Shown here: positions 46,666 through 54,581 of the stretch, one piece after another
How the letters are laid out: each line of letters opens with the position of its first letter
Position numbering within the stretch: the first letter of the stretch is position 1
Assembly: GCA_020849625.1 (NCBI GenBank)
Contig: JADLFV010000088.1
Location: forward strand, 1 to 55,392
Length of the DNA: 55,392 bases
From: Phycisphaeraceae bacterium
Lineage (GTDB): Bacteria; Planctomycetota; Phycisphaerae; Phycisphaerales; Phycisphaeraceae
Direction of reading: 5' to 3'
Made by a program: the position numbers and the translations under genes
Notes under the pieces: model-generated
The model's input: only the letters and a program-made list of their open reading frames with translations
Database searches by the model: none
Told to the model about the DNA's origin: nothing

Positions 46666-47307
46666 TCAGTGAGCGCGGTAGCGACGTGATCGCTCCAGCA
46701 GATCGCGGCCGAGCCGGGTCAGCCGGGCCCGTTCTTCGGAGCTGGTGCCCAGCAGCAGCTTCTGTTCGAACGAGCCGGGATCGCCATTGACCAGTTGTGG
46801 ATTGCGGATTGCTTCTTCGAGTGGATTGCTGTCCACCCAGCGCAGGAATTCGTTGCCGCCGTCGATGGCTTGGAGCATGAACAGCAGGCGGTCGAGGAAC
46901 GGCCCCTGCTGGTCGGACGGTAAAGCTTCGTAGTCCTGAGCCAGGCTGCTGGCCATCGCCAGGTCGATCTGCGCTTCGATCTGGCGTCGGGTCTGGCGGT
47001 TGAGCCCGCTGGAGCGCCAGGCATTTTCAAAATCGCTCCGCTGGTTGCGGTCCATGTCGAAGTAGCGCCGGGCCATCCCGTGCAGAAATTGCTGGCGATC
47101 GCCGGCAGAAACGCGGTTGAAATCTTTGCCGGCCAGGAACGCCACGATCTGATCCTGACTGGCGCTGGCAGCATCCGGCGGTGAAGGGCGATGGAACGTG
47201 CGATAGGCCAGCAAGCCTCCGCAACCCAGCAGCAGCAGGCAGACCGCAATGGTCGTCCATCGGTGTGAAGGTTTGTCGTTGATCCAATTCTGGATGCGCT
47301 TGGGCAT
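46666..47307 (-). CDS. Single-helix membrane protein, unknown
   Basis: The 213 residues start MPKRIQNWINDKPSHRWTT. One membrane helix follows (about 20-35, TIAVCLLLLGCGGLLAY), with the rest likely outside the cytoplasm. The region from about 45 to 130 is a helical, charged stretch (VAFLAGKDFNRVSAGDRQQFLHGMARRYFDMDRNQR) and the remainder is Gln/Leu/Arg-rich. I do not recognise the family. It is the last gene of the four-gene minus-strand unit headed by the ECF sigma factor. Confidence 0.6.
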   Translation of the reverse strand: MPKRIQNWINDKPSHRWTTIAVCLLLLGCGGLLAYRTFHRPSPPDAASASQDQIVAFLAGKDFNRVSAGDRQQFLHGMARRYFDMDRNQRSDFENAWRSSGLNRQTRRQIEAQIDLAMASSLAQDYEALPSDQQGPFLDRLLFMLQAIDGGNEFLRWVDSNPLEEAIRNPQLVNGDPGSFEQKLLLGTSSEERARLTRLGRDLLERSRRYRAH

Positions 47308-47324
47308 GATTGAACCTCGCAGGG

Positions 47325-47918
47325 TCATTCCGTCACCGGCGGCAGATCGACGTTGGGGATCGCGTCCCACAGCCAGTCCACATGGGCGTCGTAGTACACG
47401 GTCTTCAGCGGCTGCACCACATCGAGCGGGGCCGGATGCACCTCGTCGCCGTCACACAGGATCGGCACCAGGTGCGGCTGCTTGCGGGCGATACTGGCGA
47501 TGGCGACCGCATTGCGCGGATCGAGCGTGATCATCAGACCGGCCAGATACTCATAACTCGTGCCGCGCAGGGTGAAGCGCTCCACGTCGGCCGGGCAGCA
47601 GTAGATGTCCTGGTCCTTCAGGTGCGGCAGCATCGCCTTCATGAAGGTCTTCTCGTTCGGCGGAGCAATGTCGATCGGGTCGGGCATGCTCACCGCAATC
47701 GGCAGCGCATCGGGATATTCATCCGTGTAGATGGTGAAAGCAGCCCCGATGTTCTTGAGGTTCGACGCGCACTGCGTGGTCTGAGCTGTCTCACGGGCAC
47801 GTTTCAGCGACGGGGCCAGCAGCCCCATCAGCAGACCAATGATGCTGATGACCACCAGTAGTTCGATGAGCGTGAACGCGACGCGGTGTTGCCTTGATTG
47901 GTGAGGCTGACTCGTCAT
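47325..47918 (-). CDS. Type II secretion-like pseudopilin
   Basis: This 197-residue protein has the leader [28 protein letters not shown] and the helix with Glu at +5, followed by CASNLKNIGAAFTIYTDEYPDALPI and a CCPADVERFTL stretch. The C-terminal YYDAHVDWLW echoes the usual pseudopilin ending. It overlaps the anti-sigma-like gene by 4 bases, so the sigma unit and a pseudopilin are translationally linked. Confidence 0.8.
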   Translation of the reverse strand: MTSQPHQSRQHRVAFTLIELLVVISIIGLLMGLLAPSLKRARETAQTTQCASNLKNIGAAFTIYTDEYPDALPIAVSMPDPIDIAPPNEKTFMKAMLPHLKDQDIYCCPADVERFTLRGTSYEYLAGLMITLDPRNAVAIASIARKQPHLVPILCDGDEVHPAPLDVVQPLKTVYYDAHVDWLWDAIPNVDLPPVTE

Positions 47919-49087
47919 GGGGTCGTCTCCATCTGCAGGTTGCCGCGCACGATGCAGGTCGAGCCGTCGGACTGTCGCCAGCTCATCAGCACGCCGTCGT
48001 CGCCGAGGCGCACGCGATCGCCAAAGTATTTCGGGTGCTTGTCTGCTTCCTGCACTTGCAGGTAGAACAGGCCGCCGGCGATGGCGTCGCCCAGGGCCTG
48101 TCGCTGACCGTCGGGGCCGCGCATCGAGGCTGGCAGCATGTCCCAGGTCGTGCTCGGCTGCACCACGATGGTCAGCACTTTGACCAGCGCTTCCCAGGTT
48201 GGCATTTCACTGGAGGGAAATGCGTCGGCGTTCAGGTCGGCAAAGCGCCCCAGCGTGCGCACCAGGGCTTCGGCGCTGGGCGGCGGTACCACCAGCGTTT
48301 CGGTCCGTTCGTAGTCCACGGGCAGGTCCAGCAGCAGGTTGGCGCTGTTCACCGGTGCGTCCCACTGGAACTGCTCGGTGGTCCACAACACCGCCTGCCC
48401 GTTGCGCAGCGGCACGCGACAGGTGAGCCTGGCCGGCAGACTGGTGGCGCGATCGACCCAGAGTTCGATACGCGCGTCGGCCGGCAGGTGCAGGTCGGTG
48501 GCCGCGATGGCGAAACCGATCCGATCCCCGGCATCGTGGGCGGGAATCGGCTCGATGTGACCGCCGAACCGGCTGATCTGGTGGACCAGCGTGGCGGGGT
48601 CGAAGCGCAACAGCACATCCGGATCGAGCATGTCCGGCAACTGGATGGGCATCACCGCCCGGTGCAGGTGATCGACCAGCATGGCCGGGCCGTTGCGGGG
48701 CAGCCAGACCTGGACCATGGGTTTGCCCATCAGGTTGATGTCGCAGCGGGTGCCCGTGTCGCGCACGATCCAGGTGCGGGTGTCGCTGATCGGCAGCAGA
48801 TTATCGCCAAAACCGACTTCGATACGGGTGATGTAGTTGAGGCTGACAGATTGCTGCATGTGCAACTGGACGTCGGCGAAGCTGGGGCCGGGTCCGGGCA
48901 GGAGCATCAGAACCGCCAGGGCTGCGCAGGCCGCCACTGCCGCGCCTCCCGCCAGCCAGGGCGTTACGCGCCGCGGTCGCCGCACAACCGCATGCGTGCG
49001 CACCTGCTGCTCCAGCGCATCGAGCCACGCCTTGCGCGGCTCCTGGGGTTCAATCCTGCTCAACAATTTGTCCAGTTCGTCGTTCAT
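47915..49087 (-). CDS. Anti-sigma-like membrane protein
   Basis: About 390 residues. The N-terminal cytoplasmic region (MNDELDKLLSRIEPQEPRKAW, about 1-45) is followed by a membrane helix (about 47-64, WLAGGAAVAACAALAVLMLL). A large outside domain with repeated beta-type segments (DNLLPISDTRTWIVRDT, LMGKPMVQVWLP, DRIGFAIAATDLHLPAD) could belong to the LolA/anti-sigma sensor group. Start ATG 49087 overlaps the ECF sigma gene by 4 bases, the usual sigma/anti-sigma coupling. Function is from context. Confidence 0.65.
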   Translation of the reverse strand: MNDELDKLLSRIEPQEPRKAWLDALEQQVRTHAVVRRPRRVTPWLAGGAAVAACAALAVLMLLPGPGPSFADVQLHMQQSVSLNYITRIEVGFGDNLLPISDTRTWIVRDTGTRCDINLMGKPMVQVWLPRNGPAMLVDHLHRAVMPIQLPDMLDPDVLLRFDPATLVHQISRFGGHIEPIPAHDAGDRIGFAIAATDLHLPADARIELWVDRATSLPARLTCRVPLRNGQAVLWTTEQFQWDAPVNSANLLLDLPVDYERTETLVVPPPSAEALVRTLGRFADLNADAFPSSEMPTWEALVKVLTIVVQPSTTWDMLPASMRGPDGQRQALGDAIAGGLFYLQVQEADKHPKYFGDRVRLGDDGVLMSWRQSDGSTCIVRGNLQMETTP

Positions 49088-49647
49088 CTTCCGGTTCCCA
49101 GGCCTTGCGGCTGGTGTTTGGGTTCGTACAACTCCCGGAAGCGCAGCCGCGCCCGATACAGCAGATTTTCCGCCGCCTTTTCCGTGCGATTCAGTCGCGC
49201 GGCAATCTGACGCACGCTCAGTTGGTCGCGGTGCATCCACAGCAACACGTCCCGTTGCTGAGCACTCATGCGGGCCAGCGTCTGGCGAACCCGCTCGGTC
49301 GTCACGTCCTCCGTCCGGCTGTCATTACCGGCCTGGTCCGGCGGGTGGGGCGTCAGGATCAGCCGGAGGCGGTAGGCGGCCCGCAGTCGATCCGCCACTT
49401 TTCGCCGGGCGATGCCGTACAACCAGCCTTCCAGCGAGCCGCCAGCCGGGTCATAACGTTCAATGGACTTGATGGCCGCCATGAACGTTTCACTGACCGC
49501 GTCCTCAGCCTCGGTTTCCTGGTTGAGCCGGCGACGGGTGAACTGCCACAACGGGCGCACGTGACAGCGATAGAACGCCGTCCATGCCTCGGCGTCGTGG
49601 CACTTGAGGGCGATGACCGTGATCTGGTGTTTCACCGTCCGGCTCAC
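49084..49647 (-). CDS. ECF-type RNA polymerase sigma factor
   Basis: This 187-residue extracytoplasmic-function sigma factor has region 2 with AWTAFYRCHVRPLWQFTRRRL, TEAEDAVSETFMAAIKSIERYDP and LEGWLYGIARRKVADRLR. Region 4 is QTLARMSAQQRDVLLWMHRDQLSVRQIAARLNRTEKAAENLLYRARLRFRELY. It is encoded first in a minus-strand unit with an anti-sigma-like protein, a pseudopilin and a membrane protein. It probably responds to an envelope or surface signal. Its promoter motif is not evident in the 171-base gap upstream. Confidence 0.9.
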   Translation of the reverse strand: MSRTVKHQITVIALKCHDAEAWTAFYRCHVRPLWQFTRRRLNQETEAEDAVSETFMAAIKSIERYDPAGGSLEGWLYGIARRKVADRLRAAYRLRLILTPHPPDQAGNDSRTEDVTTERVRQTLARMSAQQRDVLLWMHRDQLSVRQIAARLNRTEKAAENLLYRARLRFRELYEPKHQPQGLGTGR

Positions 49648-49818
49648 ATCCGCTGGTCTCTGGCGCTACGCTACCACGACCAGCCCGGTTGCGAGACGCC
49701 TTTTGCAGTCTATTCGCAGCCGCGTGCGCCGATCACTCACCCCCGTAAGGTTTTTTGGGGGAGACGCCGAGCCCTGAGGAGGAGTCCGCGACGACGAAGG
49801 GCCGGATCGGTGGCGCGT

Positions 49819-51708
49819 TTACGATTTGGCCCGGCGTTCCTGCCGGCGGCGGTCGGCTTCCGACATCAACTGCTTGCGCATGCGCACGCTGTCCGGGGTC
49901 AGCTCAACCAGCTCGTCTTCCTCGATGTATTCCAGGCACGCTTCCAGCGACATGTCGCGGGCCGGGCGGACGCGGGTGGCGTCGTCGCTGCCGGTGGCCC
50001 GCATGTTGGACAGCTTCTTGTTGATTGTCAGGTTGACGGTGATGTCGTTTTCCTTGCAGTGCTCGCCTACGATCTGGCCCTCATAGACCTGGTCGCCGGG
50101 ACGCACGAAAAACACGCCGCGGTCGTACAACCGGTCCAGCGAGTAGGCGGTGACGCGCCCGGTCTGCAGTGACACCATCACGCCGGCGGCGCGGCTGGGC
50201 ACTTCACCCCGCAGCGGCTCATAGCGCAGCAGGTTGTGGTGCATCACAGCCCGGCCCTGGGTGGCGGTCAGCATGCGCGAGCGCAGCCCGATCAGGCCGC
50301 GGGCGGGAATGGTAAAGGCCATGTGGGCATAATCACCGCGAGGGTCGATCGACACGATCTCCGCCCGCCGCAGGCACACCAGGGCCATCACGTCGTTCTG
50401 GCACTCGTGCGGACAATCGACCACCAGTTGCTCGATCGGCTCGCAGGTCTTGCCTTCGATTTCTTTGTAGATCACGCGCGGCTTGCCCACGCAAAGCTCG
50501 TAACCTTCCCGCCGCATCGTTTCCAGTAGCACGCCAAGGTGCATCAGCCCGCGCCCGGAAACGTCGAACTGCTCCGCCGAATTGCCGGGCGCCACGCGCA
50601 GGGCGACGTTGGATTGCAGCTCCGTTTCCAGGCGCGAGCCGATCTGGCGGCTGGTGACATAGGTGCCTTCGCGCCCGGCGAAGGGGCCGTCGTTGACGCG
50701 GAAGATCATGTTCAGCGTCGGCTCATCAATAGCCACCGATTTCAACTTCCGGGGGTTTTCGGGGCAGGTGATGGTGTCGCCGATGTCAACTTTTTCCAGG
50801 CCCACCACGGCACACAGATCGCCCGCTTCCACCCGTGGCGCTTCCTGCCGCGACAGGCCTTCGAAAGCCAGCACCTGGAGCACTTTCTGCTTGGAGGATT
50901 TGCCGTGGCGGTCGATGACGGTGACTTGTTGAGCGGGGCGGATGTGGCCGTGATGCACGCGGCCGACGGCGATCTTGCCCACGTAGTCGCTGTAGATCAG
51001 CGAGCTGACCATCATGGCCAGTGAACCTTCGCGGGCCGCCTCGGCTGCGCCTTGTCCTTCTCTTGCGTAGGGCGCGGGGATCTTTTGCACGATGGTTTCG
51101 AACAGGTCGCGGATGTCGGAGGGATGATCGTCGCCCAGCTTGCCGTGGTCAGCGGTGGCCCAGCCGTCACGGGCCGAGGCGTAGATGATGGGAAAGTCGA
51201 GGATGTCGTCAGGGGCGTCGAGTTTGACCAGCAGGTCGAACACTTCGTTGACCACCTCGTCCGGTCGGGCGTTGGGCTTGTCAATCTTGTTGACCACCAG
51301 CACCAGTTTCAGGTGATGGCCCAACGCTTTGCTCAGCACGAATCGCGTCTGCGGCATCGGCCCTTCAAAAGCATCGACCAGCAGCAAAGCGCCGTCGGCC
51401 ATCGAGAGCACGCGCTCGACCTCGCCGCCGAAGTCCGCGTGCCCGGGCGTGTCGATGAGGTTGACCTTGTAGGTGTTGCCGTCGAGCGATTTGTAGCTGA
51501 CCGAGCAGTTCTTGGAGGTGATGGTGATGCCGCGTTCGCGCTCCAGGTCCCCGGTGTCCATGATCAGGTGGTGCTGACCGCCGGCCAGCTTGTCGAGCTG
51601 CTCGTGGCGGAACATGCCCGATTGGTAGAGCATCTGGTCGGTGAGCGTGGTTTTGCCGTGGTCAACGTGGGCGATGACGGCAACGTTGCGGATGAACTGC
51701 GGGGACAT
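49819..51708 (-). CDS. typA: Translational GTPase TypA/BipA
   Basis: TypA is a ribosome-associated GTPase of 629 residues. G1 is [15 protein letters not shown] (about 14-28), G3 is [16 protein letters not shown] and G4 is [13 protein letters not shown]. The EF-G-like domains II and III include the [32 protein letters not shown] block. The C-terminal domain has [23 protein letters not shown], a BipA signature. Residues NPRKLKS are encoded by a CCCCCGGAAGT element. The start (ATG 51708) faces the divergent hydrolase gene across a 308-base gap containing a large hairpin. Confidence 0.95.
   Translation of the reverse strand: MSPQFIRNVAVIAHVDHGKTTLTDQMLYQSGMFRHEQLDKLAGGQHHLIMDTGDLERERGITITSKNCSVSYKSLDGNTYKVNLIDTPGHADFGGEVERVLSMADGALLLVDAFEGPMPQTRFVLSKALGHHLKLVLVVNKIDKPNARPDEVVNEVFDLLVKLDAPDDILDFPIIYASARDGWATADHGKLGDDHPSDIRDLFETIVQKIPAPYAREGQGAAEAAREGSLAMMVSSLIYSDYVGKIAVGRVHHGHIRPAQQVTVIDRHGKSSKQKVLQVLAFEGLSRQEAPRVEAGDLCAVVGLEKVDIGDTITCPENPRKLKSVAIDEPTLNMIFRVNDGPFAGREGTYVTSRQIGSRLETELQSNVALRVAPGNSAEQFDVSGRGLMHLGVLLETMRREGYELCVGKPRVIYKEIEGKTCEPIEQLVVDCPHECQNDVMALVCLRRAEIVSIDPRGDYAHMAFTIPARGLIGLRSRMLTATQGRAVMHHNLLRYEPLRGEVPSRAAGVMVSLQTGRVTAYSLDRLYDRGVFFVRPGDQVYEGQIVGEHCKENDITVNLTINKKLSNMRATGSDDATRVRPARDMSLEACLEYIEEDELVELTPDSVRMRKQLMSEADRRRQERRAKS
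50745..50755 (-). repeat. CCCCCGGAAGT element, copy 12
   Basis: Exact element in the coding strand of typA. It encodes Asn-Pro-Arg-Lys-Leu, in the same phase as the flgB and DUF1802 copies. Confidence 0.65.
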
Positions 51709-51810
51709 ATTGCACCGTGGGGAATCAGTTTACGCACCTGGCACAACGATCTGCCGCTCTGGCAAGCCCCGCATTGTAGCACAGTCCGGGAGTGGGTGGG
51801 CGGGAAGGTA

Positions 51811-51993
51811 AACTCGAAACTTGAAATCCGACGGCTTCAACAGCGGCCATGCCGCTAAACTCGAAATAAACTCCAAACCCGAAATCTCAATAAAGCCCTT
51901 GACTGTCGCCATTCGAGTTTTGAGTTTTTGGTTTATGTCGAGTTTCGAGTTTAGCGGCATGGCCGCTGTTGAAGCCGTCGGATTTCGAGTTTC
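51811..51993. repeat. Large word-repeat hairpin H14 between divergent genes
   Basis: Bases 51824-51864 and 51945-51985 are a 41-bp perfect inverted repeat. They are flanked and joined by AACTCGAAAC/TTTCGAGTTT words (same family as H7 and H13). Each arm also contains the palindromic unit AGCGGCCATGCCGCT. It occupies most of the 308-base gap between the typA and hydrolase starts, where a terminator would not be expected. No other gene is seen in the gap. Confidence 0.92.
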
Positions 51994-52016
51994 CCCATCT
52001 GCGGTATGCTGTGGGG

Positions 52017-52925
52017 ATGAGCGGATTGCTGGTGTTGTTCGCCGTGGCGCTGCTGCTGGTGCTGCTGATCGGCACGGCCGGGCTGGTCCGCTCGATCATG
52101 CATCCGCGGCGGAAAACCCTGGCGATTGCCCTGGCCAAAGGCGATCCGACCGAACCGGCCGAGGTGGGGTTGCAGGCTGAAGAAGTGGACTGGTCGCTGA
52201 CCGGCGGCGTCAGCTCCCCCGGCTGGATCATCCAGGGCCGCCGCGCTGATCTTGCTCCCATCATCGTCATCCACGGCCACCGCAATAGCCGCTACGGCAC
52301 CCTTCGCCGCGCCGTGCGATTGGTGGATTACGCCTCACAGGTGGTCATCTTCGATCTGCCGGCCCACGGTGATGCGACCGGCGGGCGCTGCACGCTCGGC
52401 GCGGATGAGCCGGCCGACGTGGCGAAGATCATCGAACAACTCGCCGCACCTCGCGTCCTGCTGTACGGCTCATCCATGGGCGCGGGCATTGCCCTGGGTG
52501 CCGCGTTGCAATGCCCGCAACAGGTCGGCGGCGTGATTGTCGAAGGCGTGTTCCCGCGCTGGAGGCAACCGGTGTGGGCGACGATGCGGTTGCGACGTTG
52601 TCCGCCGTTTCCGTTCACCGATCTTGCAGGTCTGGTGATGCGACTGTTGGGCGTGCGCCTCGGTTATGACCGGGTAGCTGATGCGGCGAAACTGCACTGT
52701 CCGCTGCTGGTGCTGCACGGGGAGCAGGATGCGATCTGTCCGTTGGCCGGCGCCAAGGCGGTGGCGGCGGCCGCCAGGCGCAGCACGCTGATGATCTTTC
52801 CGGGCGCCGCGCACGAGAACATGGCCGAGGCCGATGAGTCCACCTATCGCGCGGCCGTCGAGCGGTTCGTCAACGCGCTGGCTGAGCCGGTACAATCAGG
52901 GCAAGTCTGCCAGGAAACGACATGA
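52017..52925 (+). CDS. Alpha/beta hydrolase, membrane-anchored
   Basis: The 302 residues start with a membrane helix (about 2-25, GLLVLFAVALLLVLLIGTAGL). An alpha/beta hydrolase fold follows: VIHGHRNSRYG (oxyanion region, HG at about 86), FDLPAHGDATGG, then the nucleophile elbow YGSSMGAG (Ser near 152). An acid in LHGEQDAICPL and a His in PGAAHENMAEAD complete a likely triad. The substrate is unknown. It overlaps deoC by 4 bases. ATG 52017 is chosen because earlier frame sequence lies in hairpin H14. Confidence 0.8.
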   Translation: MSGLLVLFAVALLLVLLIGTAGLVRSIMHPRRKTLAIALAKGDPTEPAEVGLQAEEVDWSLTGGVSSPGWIIQGRRADLAPIIVIHGHRNSRYGTLRRAVRLVDYASQVVIFDLPAHGDATGGRCTLGADEPADVAKIIEQLAAPRVLLYGSSMGAGIALGAALQCPQQVGGVIVEGVFPRWRQPVWATMRLRRCPPFPFTDLAGLVMRLLGVRLGYDRVADAAKLHCPLLVLHGEQDAICPLAGAKAVAAAARRSTLMIFPGAAHENMAEADESTYRAAVERFVNALAEPVQSGQVCQETT

Positions 52926-53623
52926 AGAACATCGCGTCCACCATCGATCACACGATTTTGAAACCCGAAGCGACCACCGCCCAGGTCGATGCCGTCGTGG
53001 CTGAGGCCTTGCAGTACGGCTTCGCATCGGTGTGCGTTAACGGCTGCTTCATCGAGCGCGTGGTCGCAGCATTAGCCGGTTCGACGGTCAAGCCCTGCGC
53101 GGTGGCGGGCTTCCCGCTGGGGGCGATGCAACCGAAGAACATGGCGGAAGAAGCAGCCGTACTGGTCCGCCTCGGGGCGCGGGAGATCGACTTCGTCGCG
53201 CCGCTGCGTTACCTGATGGCCGCGGACGAGAAAAAAGCCGCCCAGGTCATGCGGCAACTGGTCGATGCCGTGCGGCAGGCCGGCGAAGGCGTGGTGGTCA
53301 AGGTGATCATCGAATCGGCTGCGTTGATGAAGGACGCTGATGAACATTTGGCTGAGCAGCGCATCGCCGTGGCCTGTGCGGCAGCGCGGGCGGCTGGTTG
53401 CGATTTCGTCAAGACCTCCACGGGCTTTCACCCGACAGGCGGTGCGACGGTGCAGGCGGTGAAGCTGATGCGACAGCACGCTGCGGGCATGAAGGTCAAA
53501 GCGGCTGGCGGCATCCGCAGCTATGAAGATGCAATGAACATGCTTACAGCCGGGGCGGATCGACTGGGCTGCTCCAGCGGCGTGGCGATTGTCAATGGTC
53601 AGCAGGCTTCGGGGCCGTATTGA
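52922..53623 (+). CDS. deoC: Deoxyribose-phosphate aldolase DeoC
   Basis: This is a class I aldolase that splits 2-deoxyribose 5-phosphate into glyceraldehyde 3-phosphate and acetaldehyde. The 233 residues have the family features: DHTILKPEATTAQVDAVV, VCVNGCFIE, VAGFPLGAM, the Schiff-base Lys in VVVKVIIESAAL, and the second Lys in MKVKAAGGIRSYEDA, with FVKTSTGFHPTGGAT between. Length is normal. Its stop (TGA) overlaps the ATG of kdsA by one base (TGATG), so the two are probably co-translated. Confidence 0.94.
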   Translation: MKNIASTIDHTILKPEATTAQVDAVVAEALQYGFASVCVNGCFIERVVAALAGSTVKPCAVAGFPLGAMQPKNMAEEAAVLVRLGAREIDFVAPLRYLMAADEKKAAQVMRQLVDAVRQAGEGVVVKVIIESAALMKDADEHLAEQRIAVACAAARAAGCDFVKTSTGFHPTGGATVQAVKLMRQHAAGMKVKAAGGIRSYEDAMNMLTAGADRLGCSSGVAIVNGQQASGPY

Positions 53624-54438
53624 TGAGCCAGCGCGTGGTGACTGTGAATGATGTGAGCATCGGCGGCGACAACCCGCTGGCGATCATTGCCGGGCCTTGT
53701 CTGGCGGAGTCCTACGACCTGTGCGTGCGCATCGGGCAAGCGATGCGCGACCGCTGCGCCAAACTCGGGCTCGGTTACATCTTCAAAGCCAGTTTCGACA
53801 AAGCCAACCGCAGTTCGATCACCAGCCAGCGCGGCCAGGGCATGGAAGCGGGATTGGAACTGCTTTCCAAAGTGCGCGACGCGCTGGGCGTGCCGCTGAC
53901 CACCGACCTTCACGAATCGCACCAGGCAGCGCCCGTAGCCGAGGTGGCCGACCTGCTGCAGATCCCCGCGTTTCTCTGCCGCCAGACCGACCTGCTGATC
54001 GCATCAGCCAGAACCGGCAAACCCGTCAACGTCAAGAAAGGCCAGTTCCTTTCGCCCGCCGAGATGGAGTTAGTCGTCGCCAAGCTGGCCACCGCCGAAC
54101 CAGGCTGTGAAATCATGCTCACCGAGCGCGGCACGTTCTTCGGTTATCACCGCCTGATCAACGACTTCGTCGGGCTGGTGGACATGATGGACTTCGGCTA
54201 TCCGGTCTGCTTCGACGCCACGCACTCCACGCAGGAACCGGGCGGGGCCGGCAGCAGCAGCGGGGGGCGGCCGCAGCGCGCTCCCATGCTGGCCCGCTGC
54301 GCGGTGGTGGCCGGGGTCGATGCGGTGTTTCTGGAGACGCACCCGGATCCGGCACAGGCGATGTCCGACGCGGCCACCATGTTGCCGCTGGAGGTGGCAT
54401 TGGCCCTGCTGGACGATCTGGCCCGGCTGCGCGATTAG
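53623..54438 (+). CDS. kdsA: 3-deoxy-8-phosphooctulonate synthase KdsA
   Basis: KdsA condenses arabinose 5-phosphate with phosphoenolpyruvate to make Kdo 8-phosphate, a step of lipopolysaccharide core synthesis. The 271 residues carry IAGPCLAES with the Cys typical of the metal-dependent class. Also present are FKASFDKANRSS, LTTDLHESHQAAPVAEV, VNVKKGQFLSPAEM, TERGTFFGYHRLI, CFDATHSTQEPGG and FLETHPDP. ATG 53623 overlaps the deoC stop by one base. The usual CERG reads TERG here. Confidence 0.92.
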   Translation: MSQRVVTVNDVSIGGDNPLAIIAGPCLAESYDLCVRIGQAMRDRCAKLGLGYIFKASFDKANRSSITSQRGQGMEAGLELLSKVRDALGVPLTTDLHESHQAAPVAEVADLLQIPAFLCRQTDLLIASARTGKPVNVKKGQFLSPAEMELVVAKLATAEPGCEIMLTERGTFFGYHRLINDFVGLVDMMDFGYPVCFDATHSTQEPGGAGSSSGGRPQRAPMLARCAVVAGVDAVFLETHPDPAQAMSDAATMLPLEVALALLDDLARLRD

Positions 54439-54581
54439 ACAAACCCAGCGGCGACGTCCATCGTAGAAATGGCGGGAATGTAAAAATGTCCTGACCGTTG
54501 ATCCTGCGAGAACTTATCGCTTTCGGCCGATATCATGGAACAGGTCGTTTCGGGCGACGTCTAACCCGTGCAGGGATGCCT

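Noticed and set aside
49740..49761. CCCCC/GGGGG stem with a T-run in its loop, downstream of typA
   Set aside because: The stem is only five pairs and the T-run is in the loop, not after the stem, so it is not listed as a terminator.
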